The notes beneath the pieces are model-generated. The model ran no database searches and had not been told where the DNA came from. It saw only the letters and a list, made by a program, of their open reading frames with translations. Both the position numbers and the translations under genes were made by a program. 37,251 nucleotides of DNA from an uncultured Candidatus Peregrinibacteria bacterium (GTDB lineage: Bacteria; Patescibacteriota; Gracilibacteria; UBA1369; LOWO2-01-FULL-3), in contig CAINDQ010000146.1 in NCBI GenBank assembly GCA_903847465.1, positions 1 through 37,251 of the forward strand. Direction: 5' to 3'. Positions 13,551 through 21,435 of the stretch are shown piece by piece. Every line of letters starts with the position of its first letter. Position 1 is the first letter of the stretch.

Positions 13551-16500
13551 TTCCCTTCTGCGTTCAACATCGCCGACGTGATTGGTGAATAATACAGATA
13601 GAACGGTTTGCTTGAACGAGAGAGTAGAGATTCTGTTCCTACGTCTGCCGGTCTACCAGAACGCAAATCTCCCATTTTAGGCACCTCTACAACTTCAGTT
13701 GATGAAGTAGCCACTTTCACAGTAATCAACCCCACCGCCGCCTGTATTCCGTCACATTTCGACAAGTCTGGATTTCTCACACACGGCTGATCTCCATAGC
13801 TCTCATTTGAGACAGGCTCTCCGCAAACATCCGCGTTGATATCGTTTGAAAGCATCAATTGTTCATCTACGGTCAAACACTTTCCGCAGGCTAAATCCAC
13901 GACAAGCCCAACCGGACAGTTATCGATATTGACGCCTTCGGAGTCCTTAACAGCAGTGTCAAACACTCCACCTCTATACAATCTAAACGCATTCCAGTCG
14001 TAATACATTGAGCTTAGAATACTATCTACGGCCTCGTAAGCACCATTCAAATGACGCCCTTTATCAACCAGACTCGAAATTCCCATACTGGTCTTTGCGG
14101 AAACAGCTCCCTTCATAAACAACTGCGAACTCTCTTGATGACTTCCGCTATAGAAAGCATTGAGATTTTTTAATTCGGGACTATTATCCTTTAGTTGACT
14201 AAAAACATTGTTAGAGTCCGTAACCATCGGGAAGGGCAACATGGATCCATCCGCCACAATCGCCACGTTAGAAAGAGTCGTTACATCGTCGGCAATGTAT
14301 ACATTTCCACCAACGTTTTTACCGGTATTATCCTTTGCACTCAAAGCCACTATCACGAGTTGGCTTTTCCCGTTAAAAGCCTCGTCTTCATCGTAAACAT
14401 TTTTATTTATCAACACGTTTCCCCCCTCCACCACCAAAATCCTTTTTCCAATATATTCAAACGCTGATTCGGATGGCAATACTCTCGACTCTATTGTTGA
14501 CTCTATTTTTCCAAGCACCACGTCCACTCCATAGAAATAATCTGCCTTCTCTTCTCCTACAAGGATTGCCAGTTTGTAACGACTGCTGGAGCAACCCGTG
14601 CCACCCATAACGCTCATATCCTCTTTAATTATGCATTTTTGTGTGTCATCACCGCTTACAATATCCTGTTTTGTCATTGTTTCCATATCCTTCCCTCCCT
14701 TCACATATTTCGTCACCTGTCGATGAGCGGTATCTCTAACGATATTGGAGACCTGACTTCCTGAAGGAGACAAATTATCGGTAACATCTGCAGAGAACAC
14801 CATCGCTGAATAAATCGTCCCATGAATAATCGCCGCAAAGTTATCCAAAACTCCACGTTCTATTCTAGGAAGTTTGTTTGAATAATACTTGATCTCTTTG
14901 TCCTCAATATTGTAACTAATCGTACTATTCAAAGTTGGCGAATCAATTTTGGTGCAAATGGCCTGTGGAACAGCTGGAGTCCCTGGCAATTGAGGCGTTA
15001 TTTTTAAAGTAGAAGTTGTCCCTACAAACTTCAATGGAACATCGCTTCCATTTACGCCCATGCCTTTACTAACTTTGCAAGGTGATACCGCTGAAGGAAT
15101 AAGATTTGTGGAGTCACAGCTAGGTTGAGCAATTAAATCATTGGTGGCCTCTAACAAAAATCCGAATTTTTTGCCAGCGGTCTCGACATTCTGATCACAA
15201 CTGATATCAGCCTTGCCGCTATACCCAAGCGTCAACTCAACTTTTGGATTTGCTTTATCAAAAAGCTTACTCGAGTTTCTACTAAGTCCTACATTTACGT
15301 TCACGGGGATATCTCTATATCCCGCTATTGCATCTTTTAGATCTGTAGTTTCTAGTTTTGACACCTCCAACCATGGCTTAAATTTAAAATAGGCTGGAGC
15401 ATCATACGGAGTAACGCTTCCGCCAACAGTATCCGCATCCTGCCCTGGCGCCCCAGGAGTAATTACCTCGTACAAAATTCTTTCCAACTTTAAATCGTTT
15501 CGTGCCGCAAACGTTTTCCCAAAAAATTTCTCATTATCAAACACAGAGTTAAATCCCGTCACATCATTTAGAATAGTTTGAATTATAGATACATTTCCAG
15601 CAGTTGTTGGCGCGCAAGACTTAATTTTTTTCTCATCCGTTAATTTGTAATGCCCAGTCTCGCCGCTAACCTTCTCAATCCATTTGTTCGGTTCATTTAA
15701 ATTCGCAGAAGTTATTGAAATCGTCGTCGGTTTAAAGGCAACACCTCCTCCGCTACCAACCTCTGTAAACGGACTTTCGCCAGCAAAAGGCTCCCCTACC
15801 GAAGGACTTGTTTGATCAATCTTCACCGTATCCGTCCACACAAACTCCAAATTAATAGTTTCATTGGTTAGATCTTTTGGATCACCAGCGGCATTCCTTA
15901 AAAATAATTCCATCCCATACCCATCACTACAATCCGCAACAGGAAAATATGGTAAACTTTCTGAATCCACAAAGGTAGGTTCAGGAGAAAACTCTACACA
16001 AAGATCCCCACCCGAAACAAGTTTGCAATAAAGAGGGTCATTTTTGCAAAGTAGATCATTTGTATATTCAGGTAGAACACAACATGCTACGTCATCGATA
16101 GGTGGTAAACACTGAGGGACTTCGCAAACAGGAGAGTCAGTTAGATATCCTTCTCCAGCCTCACAACAATAACATGCTGCATTTGTAGGATCCGCCAACT
16201 GAGCCGCATTACACCCACCACACGCTAAAGGCTCGCAAATCTCTGGCGTTGGCTCAAGACAACAAGGCCAACCAGCCGTATCAATATTACAAAGAGAATC
16301 CTCTGTCGGAATCTCGATTGTTCCGCCTGTAAAATCCAAATAAACTCCAGCCTGCGTCCAGCCATAACCAGAAAGACTCCATCTGTTAGTGCCCGCCTGT
16401 TTAGTTGCTATAACTCCATAGTCTCCAGAGACTCCAGCCCCATTATCGTATTCTCCACTAAAAGAAATGTATCCAAAAGCAGGATTCCAGGCTTCTCCCG

Positions 16501-17656
16501 TAAGCTTTCTAGTGTCGTCAGTAGCCTCGCCCACTTTTACCCCATAATTATATATTCCGCACTCTATTCCCAAATTATTGCCTTGAGTGCTCACGTTATC
16601 TCCATCACAAAACAAAGATATAAATCCAAGATTTGTATTCCAAACATAGCCTTTCAAAGGATTGCTGTTGCCCACTTTTGTGGTAACACAAGCTGACTGC
16701 TCCTTTGCAGGAGCATATCCCGTCCCCTGCCCGATAATAGACAAATCTACTGTCTTCGAAGGAGTTCCTATTTTGTCCCAATCAACGTCCTCGTGCGAAC
16801 TAAAATTTGAAATTCCATGATCTTTTTGAGCCTCTGCAGCTTTGCTGGTTTCCCCCGCGATTCCGCCAATACATGCCCCCGCACCATCTGTCGAAGTTAC
16901 TATAGCTCTACTAATTTCTACTCCATTATCGAGTAAAACCGCTTCTATTGTTTTACTTGCTCCAAGCTTAAAAGAGGTCGTCGCCGTTACCGTTTTTTTA
17001 CCCTCTCCAACCTTAAAATTTACCGGAGAATAAGTTAGAGGAACAACATCGTAATCGTTCGCAACAAATTTAGGAGAATATGAACTTATAGCCGCACTTC
17101 CTTCAAATCTCAATCCATACGATTTTGCCTGCGTTGCCTTGGCTCCATTCGGGAATTGAATTGAAAAAGTCACGTCTTTCCCAGGAATAACCATTGCAGA
17201 AGAAGCTGAAATGGTTGGAGTCAGGACAACTGGGGCTGCTACCGTAATCGTCTGAGATGAAGGCGTATCGAGCATAACCTGAGTAGGATCTGCAGAATAA
17301 CCCGCTATTTGAAGAGTAATTGTATTTGGTCCTGAATAATTAGCAGGAATCGAAAATTGAGCTGATCCACTTGGGTCACCCTCAGGTATATTTATTGGAT
17401 CAGCGGTCAAGGAATAATCAGTAGTGCCTATTACGCCTATATCTGCATCAATATAATCATCCGAATATTGCGGAACCGCGGTTACGGTTACTGTTATTGG
17501 CACGCCTGGAGTAATCGTGTTTGAACTAACGCCTAGTGTCAACCAATGATGTGGCTGAGGTGCACGCGCCATCGCACTTCCGCCCCAAATTGCGCTCGCC
17601 AACACAGCAAAAATCATCATCCTCGCCACGTAAGATAAAACGTTTTTCTTATACAT
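13547..17656 (-). CDS. Giant secreted surface protein with Ig-like, G-x-W and Cys-rich regions
   Basis: The start is set at the ATG at 17656 (an earlier in-frame start codon at 17722 would put 22 residues before the signal peptide). A Sec signal peptide (VARMMIFAVLASAIWGGSAMARA) leads 1369 residues. In order: two or more Ig-like beta domains to about residue 250; three repeats of the form G-x-W-N-x-x-x-G-x-I-S-F near 336, 387 and 430; a Cys-rich stretch (about 456-560) with many CC and CxxC; a long beta-rich middle with single Cys pairs; and a C-terminal region with GGNVLINKNVYDED and a second Cys patch. No LPxTG motif, lipobox or transmembrane tail is present, so attachment is unclear. Similar large proteins with G-x-W repeats occur in Patescibacteria surface layers. 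It lies 87 nt downstream of topA. Confidence 0.82.
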   Translation of the reverse strand: MYKKNVLSYVARMMIFAVLASAIWGGSAMARAPQPHHWLTLGVSSNTITPGVPITVTVTAVPQYSDDYIDADIGVIGTTDYSLTADPINIPEGDPSGSAQFSIPANYSGPNTITLQIAGYSADPTQVMLDTPSSQTITVAAPVVLTPTISASSAMVIPGKDVTFSIQFPNGAKATQAKSYGLRFEGSAAISSYSPKFVANDYDVVPLTYSPVNFKVGEGKKTVTATTSFKLGASKTIEAVLLDNGVEISRAIVTSTDGAGACIGGIAGETSKAAEAQKDHGISNFSSHEDVDWDKIGTPSKTVDLSIIGQGTGYAPAKEQSACVTTKVGNSNPLKGYVWNTNLGFISLFCDGDNVSTQGNNLGIECGIYNYGVKVGEATDDTRKLTGEAWNPAFGYISFSGEYDNGAGVSGDYGVIATKQAGTNRWSLSGYGWTQAGVYLDFTGGTIEIPTEDSLCNIDTAGWPCCLEPTPEICEPLACGGCNAAQLADPTNAACYCCEAGEGYLTDSPVCEVPQCLPPIDDVACCVLPEYTNDLLCKNDPLYCKLVSGGDLCVEFSPEPTFVDSESLPYFPVADCSDGYGMELFLRNAAGDPKDLTNETINLEFVWTDTVKIDQTSPSVGEPFAGESPFTEVGSGGGVAFKPTTISITSANLNEPNKWIEKVSGETGHYKLTDEKKIKSCAPTTAGNVSIIQTILNDVTGFNSVFDNEKFFGKTFAARNDLKLERILYEVITPGAPGQDADTVGGSVTPYDAPAYFKFKPWLEVSKLETTDLKDAIAGYRDIPVNVNVGLSRNSSKLFDKANPKVELTLGYSGKADISCDQNVETAGKKFGFLLEATNDLIAQPSCDSTNLIPSAVSPCKVSKGMGVNGSDVPLKFVGTTSTLKITPQLPGTPAVPQAICTKIDSPTLNSTISYNIEDKEIKYYSNKLPRIERGVLDNFAAIIHGTIYSAMVFSADVTDNLSPSGSQVSNIVRDTAHRQVTKYVKGGKDMETMTKQDIVSGDDTQKCIIKEDMSVMGGTGCSSSRYKLAILVGEEKADYFYGVDVVLGKIESTIESRVLPSESAFEYIGKRILVVEGGNVLINKNVYDEDEAFNGKSQLVIVALSAKDNTGKNVGGNVYIADDVTTLSNVAIVADGSMLPFPMVTDSNNVFSQLKDNSPELKNLNAFYSGSHQESSQLFMKGAVSAKTSMGISSLVDKGRHLNGAYEAVDSILSSMYYDWNAFRLYRGGVFDTAVKDSEGVNIDNCPVGLVVDLACGKCLTVDEQLMLSNDINADVCGEPVSNESYGDQPCVRNPDLSKCDGIQAAVGLITVKVATSSTEVVEVPKMGDLRSGRPADVGTESLLSRSSKPFYLYYSPITSAMLNAEGN

Positions 17657-17743
17657 AGAAAATTCATTAGGAATAAGAGTATTAACTAGCTTTAAATCTA
17701 GCACAAAGTTAGGAAAGAACAAATGTTTTCTCTCCTCAACTTT

Positions 17744-20071
17744 CTACTCCTCTTCTCCCTCTTTTTTTCCGTCTGCACCGACCGTGAATTTTTCGCCACT
17801 TTTATTCTCCACAATTATTCCTTTGCCATCTTTAGTGTTTTCCAGAGGTCTGTCCCATGTTGCAAATTTGCATTTTGGATATTTATTGCAGCCCCAGAAT
17901 ACTCTTCCGCCCTTTCTGGTTCGTCTTTCTACTAATTGGCCACTTCCACATTTTGGACATTTTACGCCAGAAAATACCGTTATGGAAACAATATTTTTGC
18001 AAGTTGGATAATTTCCACACCCTAAGAATGGTCCGTATTTTCCATTTTTTATTTCCATAGCTCCTCCGCATTTTTCGCATTTTTTATCTTTGAATTTCTT
18101 TTTCAATTCCTGAACTTCTTTGGATTCCAATTGTTGTTCGTGAGTTTGTTCACCCTCGTCTTTCCCCATATGCCCACCTTCACCATTCTTCAAAGGCTTT
18201 GCGTTTTTACATGTTGGATAATTACTGCATGACAAAAATTTTCCAAATCTTCCCAATTTAATAATCATTTTTGATCCGCATTTGTCACAAATTTCCGTAC
18301 TCTCTTCGTTCACGATATCTGATTTTTTTAAAGTCTTGTCTTTTTCAATCACATTCTTGTTAAACGGCACGTAGAAGTCACGAATTACAGGCACCCATTT
18401 CCTTTTTCCCTCCTCAATTTCATCTAACTTCGCTTCCATTTCCGCAGTAAATTGATAATCCACAATGTCCTTAAAATTCGCCACCAAAACATCCGTCACC
18501 ACCATTGCCACATCGGTCGGTTTCAAAGCTTTTCCATCTTTTTCAATGTATCCACGAGTCATGATTGTTGAAATTGTTGGCGCATAAGTAGACGGTCTAC
18601 CAATGCCTTCACTCTCCAATTTTTTCACCAATGACGCCTCCGTATATCTTGCTGGTGGTTTTGTAAAATGTTGCTCATCTACCAATTTTTCCAAAGAAAC
18701 TTTTTCGCCTTCAGCAAGCGCTGGCAAGAATTTTTCACCGTCTTGTTTTTCTTCTTCTTCCAAATCTTTTCCTTCCATATATACCTCCATAAATCCTGGA
18801 AATTTTACGGTTTGTCCTGTCGCCACAAATGTCGCAACAGACTCTTTTTCCCTTGCAGCCGTGATTTCAGCGGCCACTCTTTCCAAAATTGCCTCCTTCA
18901 TCTGACAAGCAATTGTTCTTTTCCAAACTAAATCATAAATTCTCGCCTGATCTTTTGTTAAGAATTTTTCAGCTTGATCAGGATGCAAAGTTAAATCGAC
19001 CGGACGAATAGCTTCATGCGCTTCTTGCGCCCCTTTTCTTCCTTTATATTTTCGCGGAGTATCCAACACAAATTCTTTTCCAAAATGTTTTCCAATTACT
19101 TCTTTCGCCACACCCAAAGCAAAATCAGACAAATTCACACTATCAGTTCTCATGTAAGTAATAAGACCTGTTTCGCCACTTCCAGTATCCACACCTTCAT
19201 AAAGTTGCTGAGCAATCATCATCGTTTTCTTCACAGAGAAGCCAAGTTTTCGAGATGCTTCCTGTTGAAGAGTAGAAGTAATGAATGGTGCAGCTGGACT
19301 TTTTACTACCTGTTTTTGTTCAATGTTTGTAATTTCATAATTCGATCCTTCTAGATTTTTCAAAATATCTTTCGCCTGTTTTTCATTTTTAATTTCAACC
19401 TTTTCTTTTTTATAATCACGCAAAGAAGCTTCGAAACTCTTCTGCAATTTGCTTAATTTTTTATCTTCTTTTTCGAATAAACCGGTAATGCTCCAGTATT
19501 CATCAGTTTTGAATGCTTGAATTTCGCGTTCTCTTTCTACTACAAGACGCACCGCCACACTCTGCACACGTCCTGCGGAAAGCCCGTATCTCACCTTCTT
19601 CCATAATAAAGGAGAAAGTTCATAACCCACCAACCTATCCAAAACTCTACGCGCTTGTTGGGCGTCTACAAGATTTTGATCAATATCGCGAGGATGTTGC
19701 AAAGCTTCCTTAATAGCCTTTTCGGTAATCTCATGAAAAGCGATTCTCTTTGCTGGAATTTTCGACTTAGCAACTTTTAAAACCTCCATTAAATGCCATC
19801 CAATAGCCTCTCCTTCGCGGTCCTCATCAGTCGCGATCCAAAGTTTTTTTGCTTTCTTAAGTTCGTCCTGCAGTTGCTTCACCACTTTCTTTTTATCCAC
19901 CGAAATCAGATAGCTGGGTTTGAAATCGTTTTCAATTTCGATACCCATCTTTGATTTAGGCAAATCACAAACGTGCCCCATCGAAGCAAGCACTTTATAA
20001 TCTTTTCCCAAGAATCTCGAAATGGTCTTCGCTTTTGCAGGAGACTCCACTATTACTAAATTTTCAGACAT
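17744..20071 (-). CDS. topA: DNA topoisomerase I
   Basis: The type IA enzyme relaxes negative supercoils. The 775-residue protein has the N-terminal Toprim domain (LVIVESPAKAKTI; acidic triad region TDEDREGE at 81-88), the catalytic tyrosine Y306 in LITYMRTDS, and a complete gate region. The C-terminus carries three four-cysteine zinc ribbons of the CxxCG...CxxYPxC type (about residues 595, 665 and 710), as in longer bacterial TopA, followed by an acidic tail of about 40 residues ending KKEGEEE. A promoter TTGACA-N17-AACAAT lies 40-67 nt upstream, divergent from the HU gene; both regulate DNA topology. Confidence 0.97.
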   Translation of the reverse strand: MSENLVIVESPAKAKTISRFLGKDYKVLASMGHVCDLPKSKMGIEIENDFKPSYLISVDKKKVVKQLQDELKKAKKLWIATDEDREGEAIGWHLMEVLKVAKSKIPAKRIAFHEITEKAIKEALQHPRDIDQNLVDAQQARRVLDRLVGYELSPLLWKKVRYGLSAGRVQSVAVRLVVEREREIQAFKTDEYWSITGLFEKEDKKLSKLQKSFEASLRDYKKEKVEIKNEKQAKDILKNLEGSNYEITNIEQKQVVKSPAAPFITSTLQQEASRKLGFSVKKTMMIAQQLYEGVDTGSGETGLITYMRTDSVNLSDFALGVAKEVIGKHFGKEFVLDTPRKYKGRKGAQEAHEAIRPVDLTLHPDQAEKFLTKDQARIYDLVWKRTIACQMKEAILERVAAEITAAREKESVATFVATGQTVKFPGFMEVYMEGKDLEEEEKQDGEKFLPALAEGEKVSLEKLVDEQHFTKPPARYTEASLVKKLESEGIGRPSTYAPTISTIMTRGYIEKDGKALKPTDVAMVVTDVLVANFKDIVDYQFTAEMEAKLDEIEEGKRKWVPVIRDFYVPFNKNVIEKDKTLKKSDIVNEESTEICDKCGSKMIIKLGRFGKFLSCSNYPTCKNAKPLKNGEGGHMGKDEGEQTHEQQLESKEVQELKKKFKDKKCEKCGGAMEIKNGKYGPFLGCGNYPTCKNIVSITVFSGVKCPKCGSGQLVERRTRKGGRVFWGCNKYPKCKFATWDRPLENTKDGKGIIVENKSGEKFTVGADGKKEGEEE

Positions 20072-20109
20072 AAAAATAATTTAAAAGTTGTATGAATTTT
20101 TACCACACC

Positions 20110-20138
20110 ATTGTTATCGCCTTTTAAGCGCTTGTCAA
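20110..20138 (-). promoter_or_regulatory. Promoter of topA
   Basis: Minus-strand -35 TTGACA (20133-20138) and -10 AACAAT (20110-20115) with a 17-nt spacer. The -35 is part of a 17-nt motif that recurs near the HU promoter. Confidence 0.6.
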
Positions 20139-20291
20139 AAATATTTTTTCTAACATAAAGAAAACGGCTTGTAGATAACGAAACATATTAAAATCGTTTG
20201 CAACAAAATTTGAGAACGGCTTAAACAAGCCAAAAAACAATATTTTTTCCATCAAAAAGGGCTAGTTTTCCCTGTATTAAGCGATTGTCAA
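20122..20291. promoter_or_regulatory. Repeated 17-nt motif in the topA-HU intergenic region (candidate shared operator)
   Basis: TTTTAAGCGCTTGTCAA (20122-20138) and TATTAAGCGATTGTCAA (20275-20291) match at 15 of 17 positions, same orientation, 153 nt apart. The first overlaps the topA -35 and contains the palindrome AAGCGCTT; the second begins an 8-bp inverted repeat AAGCGATT/AATCGCTT that reaches the HU -35. Between them is a GGCTT/AAGCC hairpin (near 20217-20231) and AT-rich sequence. The 362-nt region 20072-20433 has no gene. Confidence 0.5.
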
Positions 20292-20303
20292 GTTTTAAAT
20301 CGC

Positions 20304-20331
20304 TTGATTTCAAAAAACAAAGCCATATAAT
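20304..20331 (+). promoter_or_regulatory. Promoter of the HU gene
   Basis: TTGATT (20304-20309), 16-nt spacer, perfect TATAAT (20326-20331). The start of transcription near 20338 gives an unusually long leader for this window, about 95 nt. Confidence 0.75.
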
Positions 20332-20346
20332 GCACGTAGGCTTTTC

Positions 20347-20367
20347 GAGAAATAGGGGAAATTTCTC
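20347..20367 (+). promoter_or_regulatory. Hairpin in the HU mRNA leader
   Basis: GAGAAAT (20347-20353) pairs with ATTTCTC (20361-20367) around a purine loop AGGGGAA, about 10 nt after the predicted mRNA start. It may stabilise the 5' end of an abundant mRNA or take part in translation control. Confidence 0.4.
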
Positions 20368-20433
20368 ATTCTAATCAGGAAAATTCAAATTTATTATTCT
20401 CTATTTAAATTATTTCCTTAACCCACGTCTATT

Positions 20434-20709
20434 ATGACAAAGCAAGATTTAGTGGCTACAGCAGCACAAGCAGCTGGAGTTACAAAGAAAGCTGCAGGTG
20501 AGGTTCTAGAATCAGTTCTAGGATCAGTTACAAAGAGCCTTAAAAAAGGTGAAAACGTAACAATCACAGGTTTCGGCACATTCCGCATTTCAAAGAGAGC
20601 GGCTCGCACAGGTGTAAACCCAAGAAACCCAAGTCAGAAAATCAAGATCCCAGCAATGAAGCTTCCAGCTTTCAAGGCAGGAAAATCATTGAAGGATGCT
20701 GTTAGATAG
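20434..20709 (+). CDS. HU-family DNA-binding protein
   Basis: A 91-residue nucleoid protein that bends and compacts DNA as a dimer. The family layout is complete: two N-terminal helices (DLVATAAQAAGVTKKAAGEVLESVL), the GFGTF turn after KKGENVTIT, the beta-arm ARTGVNPRNPSQKIKIP with the DNA-intercalating NP motif, and the C-terminal GKSLKDAV helix. It is preceded by a strong promoter and followed by a strong intrinsic terminator, so it is a single-gene transcript, as expected for a highly expressed protein. It is divergent from topA. HU rather than IHF is favoured by the length and a single copy here. Confidence 0.97.
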   Translation: MTKQDLVATAAQAAGVTKKAAGEVLESVLGSVTKSLKKGENVTITGFGTFRISKRAARTGVNPRNPSQKIKIPAMKLPAFKAGKSLKDAVR

Positions 20710-20728
20710 TCTGATACATTCTTTCGAA

Positions 20729-20760
20729 AAGGCCCTTTGATTTATCAAGGGGCTTTTTTT
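20729..20760 (+). terminator. Intrinsic terminator of the HU gene
   Basis: GCCCTTTGA (20732-20740) pairs with TCAAGGGGC (20745-20753) over 9 bp (one G-U) around a TTTA loop, followed by seven T residues (20754-20760). A textbook terminator, 22 nt after the stop codon. Confidence 0.92.
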
Positions 20761-20761
20761 G

Positions 20762-20906
20762 TGAAGCGGAGAGGTAGGCGTTCCGAAGCGAACCCGCCGT
20801 AGGTGGGGAAGCGCAGGACTTTTTTCGCTGAAAGTTGCGACGGTCAGGAGCAAAACTTTCGAGAAAAAAGAGCCGGACCCCGTTGAAGCGGAGAGGTAGG
20901 CGTTCC
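20762..20906. repeat. Palindromic intergenic element B, flanked by 23-bp direct repeats
   Basis: A stepped hairpin with outer arms CTTTTTTC/GAAAAAAG (20819-20826 with 20863-20870), a 3x2 internal loop, inner arms GAAAGTT/AACTTTC (20830-20836 with 20854-20860) and a 17-nt apex. The geometry and the flanks (GGA before, AG after) match element A at 5340-5463 though the arm sequences differ. Identical 23-nt sequences at 20762-20784 and 20884-20906 bracket the hairpin. No coding frame; it lies between the HU terminator and the GtrA gene end. Confidence 0.7.
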
Positions 20907-20920
20907 CCGTTGAGAGTTTT

Positions 20921-21340
20921 CTATTTATTCCCAAACAACACGTACTTCCTCATGAAAAAGTTCCACAAATACACAATCGTAGCCGCCATCACCTTCGAAA
21001 ACATATAATAGATATGCAATCTTTCCGTAAAGAACCAAAGCCCCATTTCCGTTAAGGCAAGTCCAGCAACGCCGATCAAACAATAAATAATAAATTCCAC
21101 CTTCACGTTCTTTATAGATCTTTTTTTGAATGCCCAATTCACGCTGAGCAAATAACTAATAACGAGTCCAAACAAAAAAGCGATTGCCGCTGAATACAAA
21201 TAATATATCTTTGCAAATTCTGTTAGTGAAAATAATATCGTGAAATCCACAATCGTAGTCGTAAATCCAACTACCGCATATCTAAAGAATTCAAAATAAA
21301 ATCCCTCCCCGTCCGTCAATTTTCTAAAAAGTTTTCTCAT
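20921..21340 (-). CDS. GtrA family membrane protein
   Basis: The start is placed at the ATG at 21340 (MRKLFRKL...), because the 19 residues added by the earlier start at 21397 are not membrane-like and would run into the divergent promoter region. The 139-residue protein has four transmembrane helices with GtrA hallmarks: FRYAVVGFTTTIVDFTILF, the YLLSVNWAFKKR turn after helix two, FIIYCLIGVAGLALTE, and WNFFMRKYVLF at the end. GtrA proteins take part in moving polyprenol-linked sugars across the membrane for surface glycan building. It is divergent from a GT-C transferase gene and a GtrA-GT2 fusion, which fits this role. Confidence 0.88.
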   Translation of the reverse strand: MRKLFRKLTDGEGFYFEFFRYAVVGFTTTIVDFTILFSLTEFAKIYYLYSAAIAFLFGLVISYLLSVNWAFKKRSIKNVKVEFIIYCLIGVAGLALTEMGLWFFTERLHIYYMFSKVMAATIVYLWNFFMRKYVLFGNK

Positions 21341-21435
21341 ACAGGCAGAATACGAATATCCATGAACTAAGTCAACACCGCTTCCAAAGACTTGCAAAGA
21401 ATGTTACATTTAGCCAAAATAACCGCCAACAAAAC

